Shown: positions 11,709-23,400 of the stretch, piece by piece | How positions within the stretch are numbered: position 1 is the stretch's first letter | Layout of the letters: each line of letters starts with the position of its first letter | Source: Symsagittifera roscoffensis | Lineage: Eukaryota > Xenacoelomorpha > Acoela > Convolutidae | Length of the DNA stretch: 64,000 nt | NCBI RefSeq assembly: GCF_963678635.1 | Contig: NC_087063.1 | Span: forward strand, 5,612,386 to 5,676,385 | Reading direction: 5' to 3' | Translations under genes and position numbers: made by a program | The notes under the pieces: model-generated | The model's database searches: none | What the model was told of the DNA's origin: nothing | The model's input: the letters and a program-made list of their open reading frames with translations, nothing else

Positions 11709-12745
11709 TTCCACACATGCGAGCTTAAGATAAATTCGTGGACTACACAAGCAAAGAAGATGCGAGGCTCGATGGCCCCTAAGTTTGAGGCTCGAGATGT
11801 CTTGAGAACACTTGAGAAGGCTGGACTCGAAAACAAACTGCCAATTTATGACGATGGAAGGATGATCGTGGAGGATGGTCATATGGCACTGAAGGACGAG
11901 ATGATGTTTGCCACGAGAAAGTACCGAGCGCCTTATGGTCTGGAGGAGTTGGAGTTGAGGAAAGAAGGCAAAAGGCTGAATGCAGCAGGAGCCCAGTATA
12001 TATCCCTCACGGAGTATAAGACAGCAGACCCGACGACACCTTCACTCCTGTCTGTGGGAACCACAGGAGACAGAAGTAACCTTCCAGTGGAGAACAGGTT
12101 CACTGCCGCGTTAGAGAGCAACCAGCCAGAGTCAGGAGAGGGGGATGTATGGACGAAACTCTCAGCGAAGCTGGAGAGGAAATGGAGGTGGGAAATACGC
12201 CAGACGGAGGGGCAACGAACAGGGAATTTAGCCCTGGCACCAGACATGAATTACTGCAAGAGCTGAGTGGGGACGACTGGGCAAACACAGCCACCCCACC
12301 TCTGGGATCTCCCCAGAAGAATCTTGAGTTGCCACTAACGAGTGAACCATCCAACATGGGAATGGTGCTCCTAACCGATAAAGCAAGGAGGAGAATAACT
12401 TTGAAGGCAACAAAGACATTTTTTTGAGCATGTTGAACGAAGAGGCATGGCAAAGTTTCCTGGACGAATTCAACCAGAGGGTGGAAAACAAAGTGCGTTG
12501 TGTAGATGACTTCAAGGAAGAGCTATGGAGCACGGTGGTGAGGTTTGGAGAGCCAGTACTGATCGCACTGGGCTGGACGAGAAAGGAAGAGAAGGGCTGC
12601 TCGAGAAGATGGTTGGCTTAAGGAAGCAGAAGCAGAACACCGGGGCCAACCCGTGTGAAGATAGCTCTACTCTGAACAAAAAATCTGATGATAAAAAAAG
12701 TGCTGATGTAGATGATAAACATAAGACTAGTAAAATGATTTAAAA
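11709..12745 (+). pseudogene. Second polyprotein, part 3: unassigned, acidic and low-complexity
   Basis: The frame of 11,301-11,708 continues without a shift after a single TAA at 11,706-11,708, through the Met at 11,760 and on to 12,266. This TAA is most simply a Gln codon turned into a stop. Further pieces are 12,149-12,427 in the next frame and 12,424-12,621. The first piece has a charged N-terminal stretch with DVLRTLEKAGL and a MAPKFEAR start-like segment. The others are rich in Thr, Pro, Gly and Glu. No domain is recognisable. Its place between readable family segments supports it as part of one long ancestral frame and not a separate gene. Confidence 0.45.
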
Positions 12746-12819
12746 TACTAATTTTGTAAGGCTAGGGAAGGGGGAGGCAAGAGTCGGAAAAGAGGGACCC
12801 GGACAAAGAACTTGAGTCA

Positions 12820-14857
12820 GTGATGGTGGTGACAACGCCCCCGAGTAAAGGAATAAGGTCTAGGAAAAGGAAACGGGATACAGAGGAAGCGAGTCCTTCG
12901 GCGGATGCGGTCTCGGAGAAAAATCTAAAAGAGACAGCTCCCATGATTCTAGCGCGAGGGAAAACAGCGGCCTACAAGAGCGGCTCAGCACCCAGGAGGC
13001 TAACCGAAGTGATACAGGAATTGGAAAACCCGATGACACCGGGAACGGAGGATGACTTCAAACCCCAGAAGACAAATGTGAAAAGGGGTTCGACGAGTGG
13101 ACAGACGTGAGAAGTGGACACCCGGAAAGAGTGGCTTTCGTCGCAACACCAGGCCATTGGGAAGCAAGTGACGTGCGATCCTCTCGAGAAGAATGCGACG
13201 AGGAATACCGCTCGGCCTTGGTGGATGGCTCTGGAGACCACGAAAGAACTGGAGAATCGCCTGAAGGAGCCTGATCGCGGGGTGTCCCGCAAGCGACGGC
13301 GTTGGGCTACCCAGCAGAATGCCGAGGTTAACAAACTAGAGTTGGGAAACCAGTTGGGGCGATCTTGGGAGCACCTGCTGCTTGAGTATTTTGAAGATGC
13401 GATGAGACCACCGTCGTCAGCGTTGCCATTGATTACGAATCCTTTTGTCCACGCGACAGGACAGTTGATTTTCACGTGGAGTTTTGCGGGAGTGGCATTG
13501 GAAGCATTGACGTCGCACGATAAACTGAAACTGGGCGGAAAGAGTCTTCAAGTGTATCAAATGCTGGTGCAACATATTGCTCGAGACAACTCAAGATTAA
13601 GCCTAGCGAGAAGAAAAGATGCCACTTGTTTCTTGAGGTGGATTATGTCAGTGATAACTGACACTACTGTACAAATGTGCCATCAAAAAGCGAAGGGAAG
13701 TAAAACCATGGAAAGGAGAATCTCCACTGTGATACTGAACGTATACCAGAGCATGGGAATTGGAAAAACAAGAGAGTTCGAGGCAGTCTCTAGAGAGCCA
13801 TGGGAAACTTGATGAAATACGGAGGTTCTACAACAAGACATTCGAGGAGGGACATGACGTACATCGTAACTTGGCCCGAGCAGAAGAATATGCGAAACCC
13901 ACAAAACGCGAAGAATATCAATATGTGTCTGGAGTAACGGGAATAGTTTTCATCTCTTTCTTGGACTCGGAGGCCGAAAATGCCTATACGAATTTTGAGG
14001 TGGCAGAATTGTTGAAGTTCTGGTCGGAGAAAATCATCGAGATCGATGCGACGGAATGGGAACGACCAAGCCTAGGTCTGTTACTCGAGATAATGCCAGA
14101 GGAGATCAGCGTGCCGCGCTCGAACAAGAGGATGGAACTAAAGAAGGGAAATGGAAACGACATGTTGGTCACGAATTTGGGGATTGTTTGGAAATTGCTG
14201 AGACCCTCGTGGTGCCCTCATCCACACGCGAGTTTGATTGAAGAAATCACGAAGCGAGTGAGACTGTCACCAGCGAAGGATGAAAATTTGGAGAATCTGA
14301 ACGTGGTGCACAAACTAATTTTACCTCAGCAAAAGGAATCGGAGGAAATGACGGGCAAACAGGAAAAGCTAGTGAAGAAAATGGAACCGGGTAGTTGTCT
14401 GGACCTGGTGTGTGGGGGTGGAGAACATGCCTGTGATGGACGATCCTGCGTCACAATACAATCGTTTCAGAAAAAAGACCTAGCCACGTGGCTTAGTGAC
14501 ATCCCGGAGAAGGAGAAAAGTGAGGTGCAGATAGTGGCTGAATGCTATACGAGCACCACGGTGAACTTAGCGACGGCGTTGGGATTCTTCTCGAGGATGT
14601 GCAGCTTGCAATCACTGGAGATGCTAGAATCCGAACACCAATTAGTGCTTGCGTTGAGCGTGGAGTCATGGCCTGGAGAGTTGCAGATGGTCCAAAAGCA
14701 CATCAGAGGATGTAAGATCGGTCTTGAGGCGGAGATGGGAGTTCCCGTGAGTGAAGCCTACAGTTTGCCAACGAATGCAACATCTCTTTTGGGATCTGTA
14801 ATGGCCAATCTAGGTGGAAGCCACTACCCATTACATATGGCGATGGTGGAAGCATGA
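12820..14857 (+). pseudogene. Second polyprotein, part 4: large unassigned domain conserved in element 2
   Basis: One frame runs 12,820-13,812 with a single TGA at 13,108-13,110. A shifted frame then covers 13,760-14,857. It starts with a basic, nuclear-localisation-like stretch (KGIRSRKRKRD at residues 8-18), then a predicted mostly helical region. Element 2 keeps recognisable counterparts: 39,132-39,521 for the 13,330-13,660 part, 39,712-40,128 for the 13,910-14,250 part, and 40,450-40,713 for the 14,560-14,860 part. Retained similarity between two strongly diverged copies argues that this was a selected protein domain. Cys and His residues near 14,395-14,455 (CLDLVCGGGEHACDGRSC) could bind metal, but the pattern matches no family I know. 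Confidence 0.5.
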
Positions 14858-15926
14858 AGTCAGTGGGTGTTAATTGACAAAGCCTTCTCGATACCCAAGT
14901 TTGTACGCCTGGCTCGCACGTCGCATCACTCACACTGACTGTTGGGGAAAATCCTGGGAGCTGTGCCGGAGGACCAAAGAGAGAACTTGAGTGAGATCTG
15001 GGGAGAGGAACTCTTGAACTTAGAAAACGAAAACACGAGTGATTTCGAGAGACAAAACACGATCGGGAAAGCGACGAATAGTGCCCAAGCTATGGAAGGT
15101 AATGACGTAACACATGAGAAGATGATGGAGTTTGAGCCTCTGTTGGAAGCTTCTGGAGAACGCAACCTCCGGAGTATCAACCTGACACATGGGGAATGCC
15201 CATGCCACTGCCTGGCGCAGACAGTGTGGTATCCGGAGCATTCGGACCTCTGCTTGATATGAGACGTGGAAGAAATTCGGTCGGTCGGGTTACCTGACCA
15301 TCAGCAGAAGGCGACGAAATATCGAGAGTCGAGAGCACCTACAGAGGAATCATTACATGCCATCGACTACAACCGGAGGCTTGAGTTGTTTGAGACTGCG
15401 TGCAAATCATTCTCTATACCTAAGGAGATGAGGCAAGTGTGCAGTCGCATAAGGTTCTTCCCATGTTTTCGGCGACGTTGGCGTCTTGGTTATACACGGT
15501 TACGAAGCATCCCATGAAGAAACATCAGAAGGAGTATCGACAGTTCTTGGCCGAAATTGGACCGGAGGCTTTCAAGAGGCCCTTGTTAACCCATCGTAAT
15601 TCGATAACCACGGGTTGGAAAAGAGTTGGTAGAGTGTCTCGAGAAAAAACCAAAGCGAGGGAATCGATATTCGAGGAGGATTGGCGAAGAACCTGAGCCT
15701 GAGTGTGCACAATTCCTTTTGCAAGAATAGGGATTCTAAAGTGAAGGGTCTACCAAATCAGGCGAGAAGACTACTAGAGCAAAGGGAGTGGATGAGATCC
15801 TACGAACAGCTGAAGGCATGGGAAGAAATCGTAATCAGTTTCGATGACGAAGAAGAATTGGCAAGGCAGATTACGATGTCTAATGTGTCAGAGCCCAGTA
15901 CCTCGAAGACAAGGAGCACGAACTAA
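14858..15926 (+). pseudogene. Second polyprotein, part 5: C-terminal region up to the LTR
   Basis: The frame of part 4 continues past TGA at 14,855-14,857, another TGA at about 14,936 and a TGA at 15,260-15,262 without any shift, to 15,517. Shifted pieces then follow at 15,439-15,696 and 15,681-15,926. The segment EIGPEAFKR at about 15,560 recurs as DIGSEAFKR at about 41,190 in element 2, again shortly before the LTR start. This fixes it as the true 3' end of the family's coding capacity. The function is unknown. Confidence 0.45.
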
Positions 15927-15929
15927 AAG

Positions 15930-16351
15930 AGGTGTTCAGGGATTGGTTCTAGAATCGTGAGTGTTACAAAGAAAAAGGGGCTGGAGTGTGAACGCGGATG
16001 AAATCTGAGGGCACGAAAAAAAATTTTAATAAAAAATTATTGTTACTAGTATATTATACCTACTTTATAAATCAAAATGCTGCATGAAAATTTCCTGAAT
16101 GGGTTAAACAAAAACATTTTAATCGTTAGCTTACAAAGCGGAATTTCAGGGTGCAGGTGTATGCAGATTTTGATTTGCTGTTTAGCGATTTTGTGACAAT
16201 TTTGCATGGTTGTGAGTTTTGGGGTGTAGATAAAGTTAAATCTGCTGCAAACTTCTGTAAATGACCACTGGCACTGTATCTCAACATTCTGGGGGGTTTC
16301 CTGACAGACGACCACAGGCGATAAGGACATCGATCTTGAGTCCGGGGAGTA
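15930..16351 (+). other. AT-rich non-coding stretch before the LTR of element 1
   Basis: No coding sequence is seen. The first part is AT-rich with poly-A and poly-T runs. Element 2 has only about 100 bp at the matching place, so some of this may be a later insertion. The last bases before 16,352 are purine-rich (CCGGGGAGTA) and sit where a polypurine tract is expected. Confidence 0.4.
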
Positions 16352-16861
16352 TGTGCCAGTCGGGCATATTTGGAAGTTTGACCTTGAGAAAACGTTTAGT
16401 CTTCATTTTGGGGTGAAATGAAATTTTCAGCAACAAATGAAAATATCAGAAAAATAAGATCAAAAGATTCGAACTACAATCCATAATTACGATACTACGA
16501 TACATAATTCGAACTACGATACATAATTCGAACGAGAGTAGAGCTGTATTATTCGTAGCAGGACACAGAAAAAAATCGCGAGTGAAAGGAGAGCAAATTC
16601 AAGTGGATCAGAGTGAACCTTCGGTGGAAAGGTGGACGACCGAAATCTCCCAATGGTCCAGAACCAAAACTTATTTCCTGAGCTAAAACTAATTCATTAC
16701 AAATTTCTCGAGTTAAACTTAATTACCCATCAATTCTAAAGTTGCTTTATAGTTTATTAACTCAATTCTAGAGGTCGTGTCGGTATGTGAGTACCAAATA
16801 TAATTTACTTCAGTGTTTTTTATTTTGTTATGTTAAGTTGTGAACAATTGTGATTTTAGCA

Positions 16862-18390
16862 AGCGATGTTCTCTTCTTCATCCTGCCTAGTAACACGCGC
16901 AGTTCACTATGAAATTTGCCACAATGTTTGTGCAGACTCAACTTTTCAAGCTCTACGCCGTTTCATAGTGCGACACGGTAAACCTAATCTGATCTTTTCG
17001 GACAACAGAAAATGTTTCGTTGGAGCTAACAACGAAGTGCATCAGAGCCTCGACAAATTGCAACAACACGCCGACTTCAAACAGAAATACCAACTGACTG
17101 GAATCACTTGAAAATTGAACCCAACTTCAGCCCCTCATTTTGATGGTTCTAATCAAGCCTTTCAAAGACTCATTCTACAAAGCTATTGGAAATAAGATGC
17201 TCAACGACGATATGTTATCTACTTTCACTTGCAAAGTGGAACCTGCAAAGAACTCGAGACCATTGACAACTGTTTCCGCTGACCCTACCGACACTGAAGC
17301 CTTGACATTGAACCTCTTTCTACTAGGGCGACCTTCAACAACCTTGCCTCCTGGTTTAGTTTTACCTCGCAACCTCACTCAAATGAAAACTTGGAAATCA
17401 GCTCAAGTTCTGACCCAGCAATTCTTGAACCGCTACCTCAAAGACTACCTGCCAACACTAACTACATGAACTAAGTGGACACGGCCAACTCATAGTATCC
17501 AAACTTGAGATTTAATTTCGTTACTAGAAGAGTTGACACCTCGTGGTCTTTGTCCCCTGGGACGGGTACTTCGTACGTTTCCAGGATCGGACGGAATTGT
17601 TCGCTCATGCGAAACTCACACAAGCCGTGGACTCCTGGCCCGACAAGCCGTTAAATTTTCCAAAGGTTCTGAAAAGTTTAAATAACTACGATTACAATTA
17701 AGCCATGATACAACCTAGAAATCTAGACAACTACCATCGGGACGCTACTACAATTACAATAATTGTTTGCAATCTGCAAATGTGCCCGGCCATGTGCATG
17801 CCATTAGCGCAGGAAATGAAAAATTGAACAAATTTAAGTTAAAGCCAAATTACGAACTTTCAAATAGCATAAATTTAAATTTAAAACTGAAAACGCAATG
17901 CAACTACCTTGGTTGAAATAAAATCTTACAAATGTCTACAAATCAAAAGCTAAGTATATCAAATGTCGCCCTTTCTCTCAACGTTTTTTTTTCTTGTTTC
18001 TTCTATTTTTTTGTTAAATCATAGTTGCCTCCTTCTAGATTACATAACTCTGAAGGTTTGCGAAATCTGAAAACCGCGAAAAATAGAGAGAAAATTTTTG
18101 CTGTTAAAAACAGAGAGATATAGAAAACGGCGGAAGCGAATAAAAAGAAAGAACAATCGATATTCAGACCAAAGAAACTTTCCGAACTGTAACGAGTGTA
18201 CAGCTACAATCTTTACTCAAAACATCCCGCGAATCAGTGCAAAAGAAGTTTCTTCCTGGATAGTGAAGAAAACAAAAAGGTCCGGAGTTGTGCTCCGAAG
18301 TTGAATTTTAAACAACTTTTAGCTTTTCGGAATGTCCTGAGCTGAAGTTAATGCTATCCAATTTCGGTTTCAGATAACGAGACGCTAGGA
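16862..18390 (+). mobile_element. BEL/Pao-type retroelement fragment inserted in the LTR
   Basis: LTR similarity to 41,301-42,620 stops at about 16,862 and resumes at about 18,390, so this 1.5-kb segment is an insertion. Its first 0.8 kb is Pao-like pol. The rest (17,700-18,390) is AT-rich with no coding sequence that I can identify. I see no paired LTRs for the insert, so it is a fragment or a heavily decayed copy. The boundaries are approximate. Confidence 0.6.
16866..17692 (+). pseudogene. pol: BEL/Pao integrase core and C-terminal domain remnant
   Basis: The frame at 16,866-17,111 reads CLVTRAVHYEI, then LRRFIVRHGKPNLIFSDN and FVGANNEV, the characteristic Pao integrase core order. After a gap the frame 17,140-17,469 has KAIGNKMLNDDMLSTFTC, then NSRPLTTVSADPTDTEALT and LPTLTT, matching the Pao region leading into the DUF5641-type C-terminal domain. 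A further shift near 17,540 gives GLCPLGRVLRTFPGSDGIVR, the next Pao block. In-frame stops and at least two frameshifts make it non-functional. Pao elements are known from animals, which supports a metazoan source for the window. Confidence 0.85.
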
Positions 18391-20519
18391 GTTGAGGGAA
18401 AGGGTCGATCCATCTCCAATGGATGGGGTCATTTTCTCTACTGTACAAAAACAATATTAATATCTAGTATTTTAGTAGAAATAGAGTACTAGCCTTGTTT
18501 TTAAGAGTGACCTCGGTGTCTGGGGTTACTGAGACCCAGCCATGAGCTCACTACTTTCATTTGTAACAGGATAATTTTAAGCGGTTCGGCTGATAGCTTT
18601 TGAACAATAACAGTTTTGTCGACTCGATGTTACGAGAAGTTACTCGAAATTGCTATGGTAGAGACAATTGAAATAATCAAAAGCACGTTAAGCTCTCTTA
18701 AGACGCTAGCCAATTGTTTTACCTTCTGCCCTATTTTCCTTCGGTACAAATTTCCCGGCAAATATTACATATGTGTTTTAATGGCACTCCTTGTTGTTTT
18801 TGTAATATCATGATCAGCGAGCCCGTAACGATAACCTCTGCGCCGAGCGGATGCTCACGATAAGACTCCTAAACGACCAGAGGAATGATGTCCGAAAAAT
18901 TAAATTCTTTCGGATTCTCCGATTTAGCTTTTAAACCTAGTTTACAGCCGGGATTGGTCGTCTCGTCGTTTCATAAGCGTAATTTGATCAAAAACAACCA
19001 CAGATATTCAAGAAACATAACAAACGATTATATAATACTCGGAAAGAACCAAAAATAAATTTAAATAAAAAACCCAAAACGATAGAAAACATAATTTCAG
19101 TAAAAACATCCTTCCAGATGAGATGCGATCCGACATTCTTGTTTGTAAGATATATTCATTTTTTTCAAACACGATCGTTATGATCAATTTTAGCTTTTTC
19201 TATTGTGAATGTTTCATCAATCAGGAAGAGTCAAGTGATATCAGAAGAAGACCAATCGACCACTGCAAGAAGCAGCAGGAAGGGTCAAAACGAAACCAAC
19301 CATCGTAAAGTAGTTTTGTATCTTTTTTGATACAGAAAGTACGATATCATTCACTTTAGTGTCCATTCAAAGAGTTGCAAAATTCAGAGTTAAGCACCTT
19401 AATTTGATTATTGATTGGACACGGAGGGTTAAAAAACTGATAGTATTACTACTTGTACTAACTGTATCACTACTCTTATTCCGTTTTTCAACCAAGTAGA
19501 CCAAATTTAAGGTCAAAAAAATGACAATTCGATCCCATGCAAAATTCCGATTTTTGAGACATCTCCATTTTTAGAAAGAGGAAAAAGCGTTATGCTGGTG
19601 ACTTACACGGCAAATCAACTGATATTAATGAAGGAACTGATTGAAATGACTCGGACATTGTTAAAAGAAAATAGGTATCACGATAAGATTTTTTGCAATT
19701 TTTGAACAACCGAAAAGCCGCGAAGAAAGAAATTTTTCGAAACGTTTGAGTTAATGGGATAAAATTTGTTGTTCGGTTGACATACACTAGTGAACCGATA
19801 GATTCTATAACCCCTGTACTGGTAACTCTCCTGGTCTATGAGAAATCTGACGTATCGACTTTGGTTTATTGGACTTACCAATGGGGAAGGGTCCGAATTG
19901 TATTGTTTATTTCGCAAACTTTTTCGGCCGAAGCGTTTTTTTTCGTTGTTTTTTGCGCTGAAACAAAAAAATCAAATGGAACAACAATGGGACAAGTTTT
20001 GCAGAAAAAAATAGGCGGAACATATACGAATTGAAAAAGTTTTGAGTTTGGACGAAAAATATTTCGTTTCAAAACTCGAGAACTACTGGACCACTTTAGG
20101 TCAATTTAGTACTGCTAGGTCAATAAATTAATAAGCTTACACAATTATTCAGCTTTTGCAAAAAATGACCCTAGAAAACATTTCAAATACTTTTTATCAA
20201 AAAAGATCGATTTGGAAGGTAAACCCTTCCCGGATCATAAAACTTTTTTGGACAGTCTTTATAACTCTTTTAAACGGTATTAACAGTTAATTAACTTCTT
20301 TCTCCGTTGTTTTCTACGAAAAGGAGGGTCAGAAATTTAAGAGGCAAACGGTAGGACGCAAGTAACTCTTCCAATAGGCTGTTCCCAACTAAGGGAATTA
20401 GCAAAATAAGTAGCTTAGCTTGGATCCGGAGGGGTCCAAACTCAACAAAAACATTTACCAGTTAGTAAATTTTGTACATAATGAGTTCTAGGACTGAACC
20501 CGGAGCGGTATCACCTTTC

Positions 20520-21005
20520 AGTACGTATTCGGAAGGGTCGTTATTTTCACCAATCCGGAAAAATCCCAATCTGGCAGGGTCCATATTTCACCAGTCCGAA
20601 AGGGTCTTTATTTCATCAATCTGGAAGGTTCTTTATTTCACCAATCCGGAAAAGTTCCAATCAGGAAGAGCACTGATTGCACCAATCCGGAAGGGTCCCA
20701 ATCTGGAAGGGTCCTTGCTTCACCAATCAAGAAGTGCCCTTATTTCACCAACCCGGAAGAGTCCCAATTAGGAAGGATCTTTTGTTATTAATCCTGAAGG
20801 GCTCTTATTTTACCAATCCGGAAGGGTCCCAATCCGGCGGGATGCTAAACTTCACCCATTTGGAATGGTCCCATTTTTACTGATTCGGAAGAATCCCAAT
20901 TTGCCAATTTGTGACAAATCGGAGGGGTCTCAATTCGCCAATCCCTAATGATCTTGATTCGCCAATCCGAAGGTTCCCAAATCGCCAATCCGAAAAGGTC
21001 ATGAA
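20520..21005 (+). repeat. Degenerate minisatellite, core CACCAATCCGGAAGGGTCC, block 1
   Basis: About fifteen variable units of roughly 25-40 bp each contain CCAATC followed by GGAAGGGTC or close variants, often separated by TTATTTCACCAATC. It is tandem, without distinct spacers, and all units drift together. The short open frames across it are by-products of the repeat. Confidence 0.85.
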
Positions 21006-21210
21006 ATATACCCTTCGCAGTCCGTGAACGAAAATGTAGAACAGGAAGGTCAGAAAAGCAACTTTTCACCGTACGTGAAACGGAAAAATCACCAGGGAAA
21101 AAGCAAAAACAGGACATCTACTAAAATTAATCGATTTTATAAGGATATCAGGACACAAAAGCGGAACAAGAACGAAAAGTAACCAGTGACTGCACATGTG
21201 GGCTGTCATA

Positions 21211-21807
21211 AAAGAAATCAAACAGACAATAAAACAAAACTAATGTAGATACCAACCCGGATATTTGAGACTAGGTCAAGTAAATAATAAAAACATGATA
21301 TTGAATTACTTTTGGATCGGAATCCAAAAACCTTTTTTTTGAGGAGTGGTTGCGTTGAGTATTTTAAAAGGTCTAATTAGGGCAATACTGAGGAAAATAA
21401 TTAATAAAAAACTCGGCGAGTGCACATCGACGATCACTTGAGAAACGCCGCGAAGAAAGAAAATTTTTTCGAAATGTTTGATTGCGATAAGATTTGTTGT
21501 TTGATCAAAAGAAATCAAACAGACAATAAAACAAAACTAATGTAGATACCAACCCGGATATTTGAGACTAGGTCAAGTTAATAATAAAAACATGATATTG
21601 AATTACTTTCGGATCGGAACCCAAAAACCGGTTTTTTTGAGGAGTGGTTGAGTTGAGTATTTTAAAAGGTCTAGTTAGGGCAATACTGAGGAAAATAATT
21701 AATAAAAAACTCGGCGAGTGCACATCGACGGTCACTTGAGAAACGCCGCGAAGAAAGAAATTTTTTTTGAAATGTTTGATTGCGATAAGATTTGTTGTTT
21801 GATCAAC
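21211..21807 (+). repeat. 297-bp tandem duplication in the leader of element 2
   Basis: GAAATCAAACAGACAATAAA starts at 21,214 and again at 21,511. The following 290 bp match closely, including CCAACCCGGATATTTGAGAC and CACTTGAGAAACGCCGCG. A third, more diverged relative starts near 23,610. The first two copies are much more alike, so this duplication is younger than the 2-kb one. Confidence 0.9.
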
Positions 21808-22599
21808 ATACACTATTGAATCGAAAGATTCTATAACCTGTTAACAGGTAACTCTCCTAGTCCCTGTGAAGTTTGACATATCGGTTTTGGTTTAGTGGAC
21901 TTACCAATCCGGAAAGGTAAAAATTCTTCTATTTATTTCAAAAAAAAATTTTTTGGCCGAAGCGTTTTTCATCGTTTTTTTTTAAACTGAAACAAAAAAA
22001 TGCAGGCTTTTTGAGGTCGGATTAATAGCATTTAAACCAATAGGACAAATTTAGCAGAAAAAATTAGGCGGAACAGATACGAATCGAAATTTTTTTGAGT
22101 TTAGTTGTAGGATGTTCCGTTTTAAAACTCGAGAACTACTGTTAACTCGAGAACTACATGATAGTGTTCAATTTAACACTTTTAGGTCAATAATTAATAA
22201 GCTTATACGTGATTTATTCAGTTTTTGGAGAAAATGACCGTAGAAAAAATCTCAAATAGTTTTTTATCAAAAAAGACCGATTTTAAAGGTACAACCTTCC
22301 CGTTTCATAAAAATTTTTCTGAATAGTCCTTAAAACACTTTTAAACGGTATTAACAGTTAATCAACCTCTTTCTCCGTTTTGCTTAACAATTAGGACGGG
22401 TCACTAACTTTAGAAGCAAGCAGGTAGGACGAAAGTAAATCTTGTAATAGATTGTTCCCAAATAGCGGAAAATGGAAATAAGTAGCTTAGATTGGATCCG
22501 CAGGGGTCCAAACTCAAAAAAAAACCCTTGCCAGTTAGTTAGTTTTTTAGATAATGAGTTCTAGGGCCATATCCGGAGCGATCTCACTTTTCAGAACCT

Positions 22600-23400
22600 A
22601 TTCGGAAGGAGGGTCCTTATTTTCACCAATCCGAAAAAATCCCAATCCTGCAGGGTCCTTATTTCACCAATCAGGAAGGGTTTTTATTTCACCAATCCGG
22701 AAGGGTTCCAATCCGGAAGGGTCCTTTTTTCGCCAATGTTGAAGCGTCTTTATTTCACCAGTCCATAAAAGTCTTTTTTTTTCGCCAATCCGAAAAACCC
22801 CAATACGGCAGGGTCCTTATTTCACCAAACAGGAAGGGTCTTAAATTCACCAATCTGGAAGGGTTCCAATCGGGAAGGGTCTTTATTTCGCCAATGTTGA
22901 AGCGTCTTTATTTCACCAGTCCATAAAAGTCTTTTTTTCGCCAATCCGAAAAACCCCAATACGGCAGGGTCCTTATTTCACCAATCAGGGAGGGTCTTAA
23001 TTTCACCAATCTGGAAGGGTTCCAATCGGGAAGGGTCTTTATTTCGCCAATCCTGAAGGTTTCTTATTTCACCAATCCAGAGAAGTCCTTGTTTTACCAA
23101 TCCGAAAAGGTCCCAATCAGGAAGGGCCCTGTTTTCACCAATCCGGAAGGGCCCCAATCCGGAAGTGTCTTTGCGTCACCAATCAGGAAGGGTCCTCAAT
23201 CACTTATCCGGAAGAGTCCCAATCTGGAAGGGTCCTTATTTTGTTAATCTCGAAGAGTCCTTATTTCACCAATCCGGAAGGGTCGTAATCCGGAGGGATG
23301 CTAAACTATACCCATTTGGAAGGCTCCCAATTTTACTAATTTGGAAGGCTCCCATTTTGTGCCAAATCGGAAGAGTTCCAATTCAACGGAAAGGTCATGA
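22600..23400 (+). repeat. Degenerate minisatellite, core CACCAATCCGGAAGGGTCC, block 2
   Basis: Same core as block 1, with more units (over twenty) and an internal higher-order duplication. The stretch at about 22,730-22,885 (GCCAATGTTGAAGCGTC to AATCGGGAAGGGTC) recurs almost unchanged at about 22,890-23,035. It lies in the second copy of the 2-kb leader duplication. Confidence 0.85.

Larger units (their letters stand above)
1..19240 (+). mobile_element. Element 1: old giant Ty3/gypsy-like LTR retroelement, 5' end outside window
   Basis: The window opens inside gag. From there the order is nucleocapsid, protease, RT, integrase, macro-domain region, a non-coding gap, a long second coding region and an LTR-like end. 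The same order recurs in elements 2 and 3. All frames carry stops and frameshifts. The protease triad reads DRG where element 3 has DTG, and the RT box reads YVDE where element 3 has YVDD, so catalytic residues are lost as well as reading frames. It is the only copy in the window that retains a reasonably readable 3' coding half. The right boundary is approximate and is set by where similarity to the end of element 2 fades. Confidence 0.85.
16352..19240 (+). repeat. LTR-like end of element 1, interrupted by a Pao insertion
   Basis: It starts TGTGCCAGTCGGGCAT, directly comparable with 41,301 (TGTGCCAGTCGGTCAT). Similarity to the end of element 2 continues with GAGTAGAGCTGTATT, GTGAACCTT..GGAAAGGTGGAC and CCCAATGGT. 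It resumes after the Pao insertion at about 18,390 with GATCCATCTCCAATGGAT, then ATGGCACTCCTTGTTGTTTTT, and ends around CGATCGTTATGATCAATTTTAGC near 19,190. Without the insertion it would be about 1.3 kb. The LTR call rests on two copies flanking element 2; I could not define the 3' CA or a primer binding site. Confidence 0.6.

Noticed and set aside
17700-18390. LTR of the inserted Pao element
   Set aside because: AT-rich sequence with no matching repeat on the left side of the insertion and no clear TG...CA ends.
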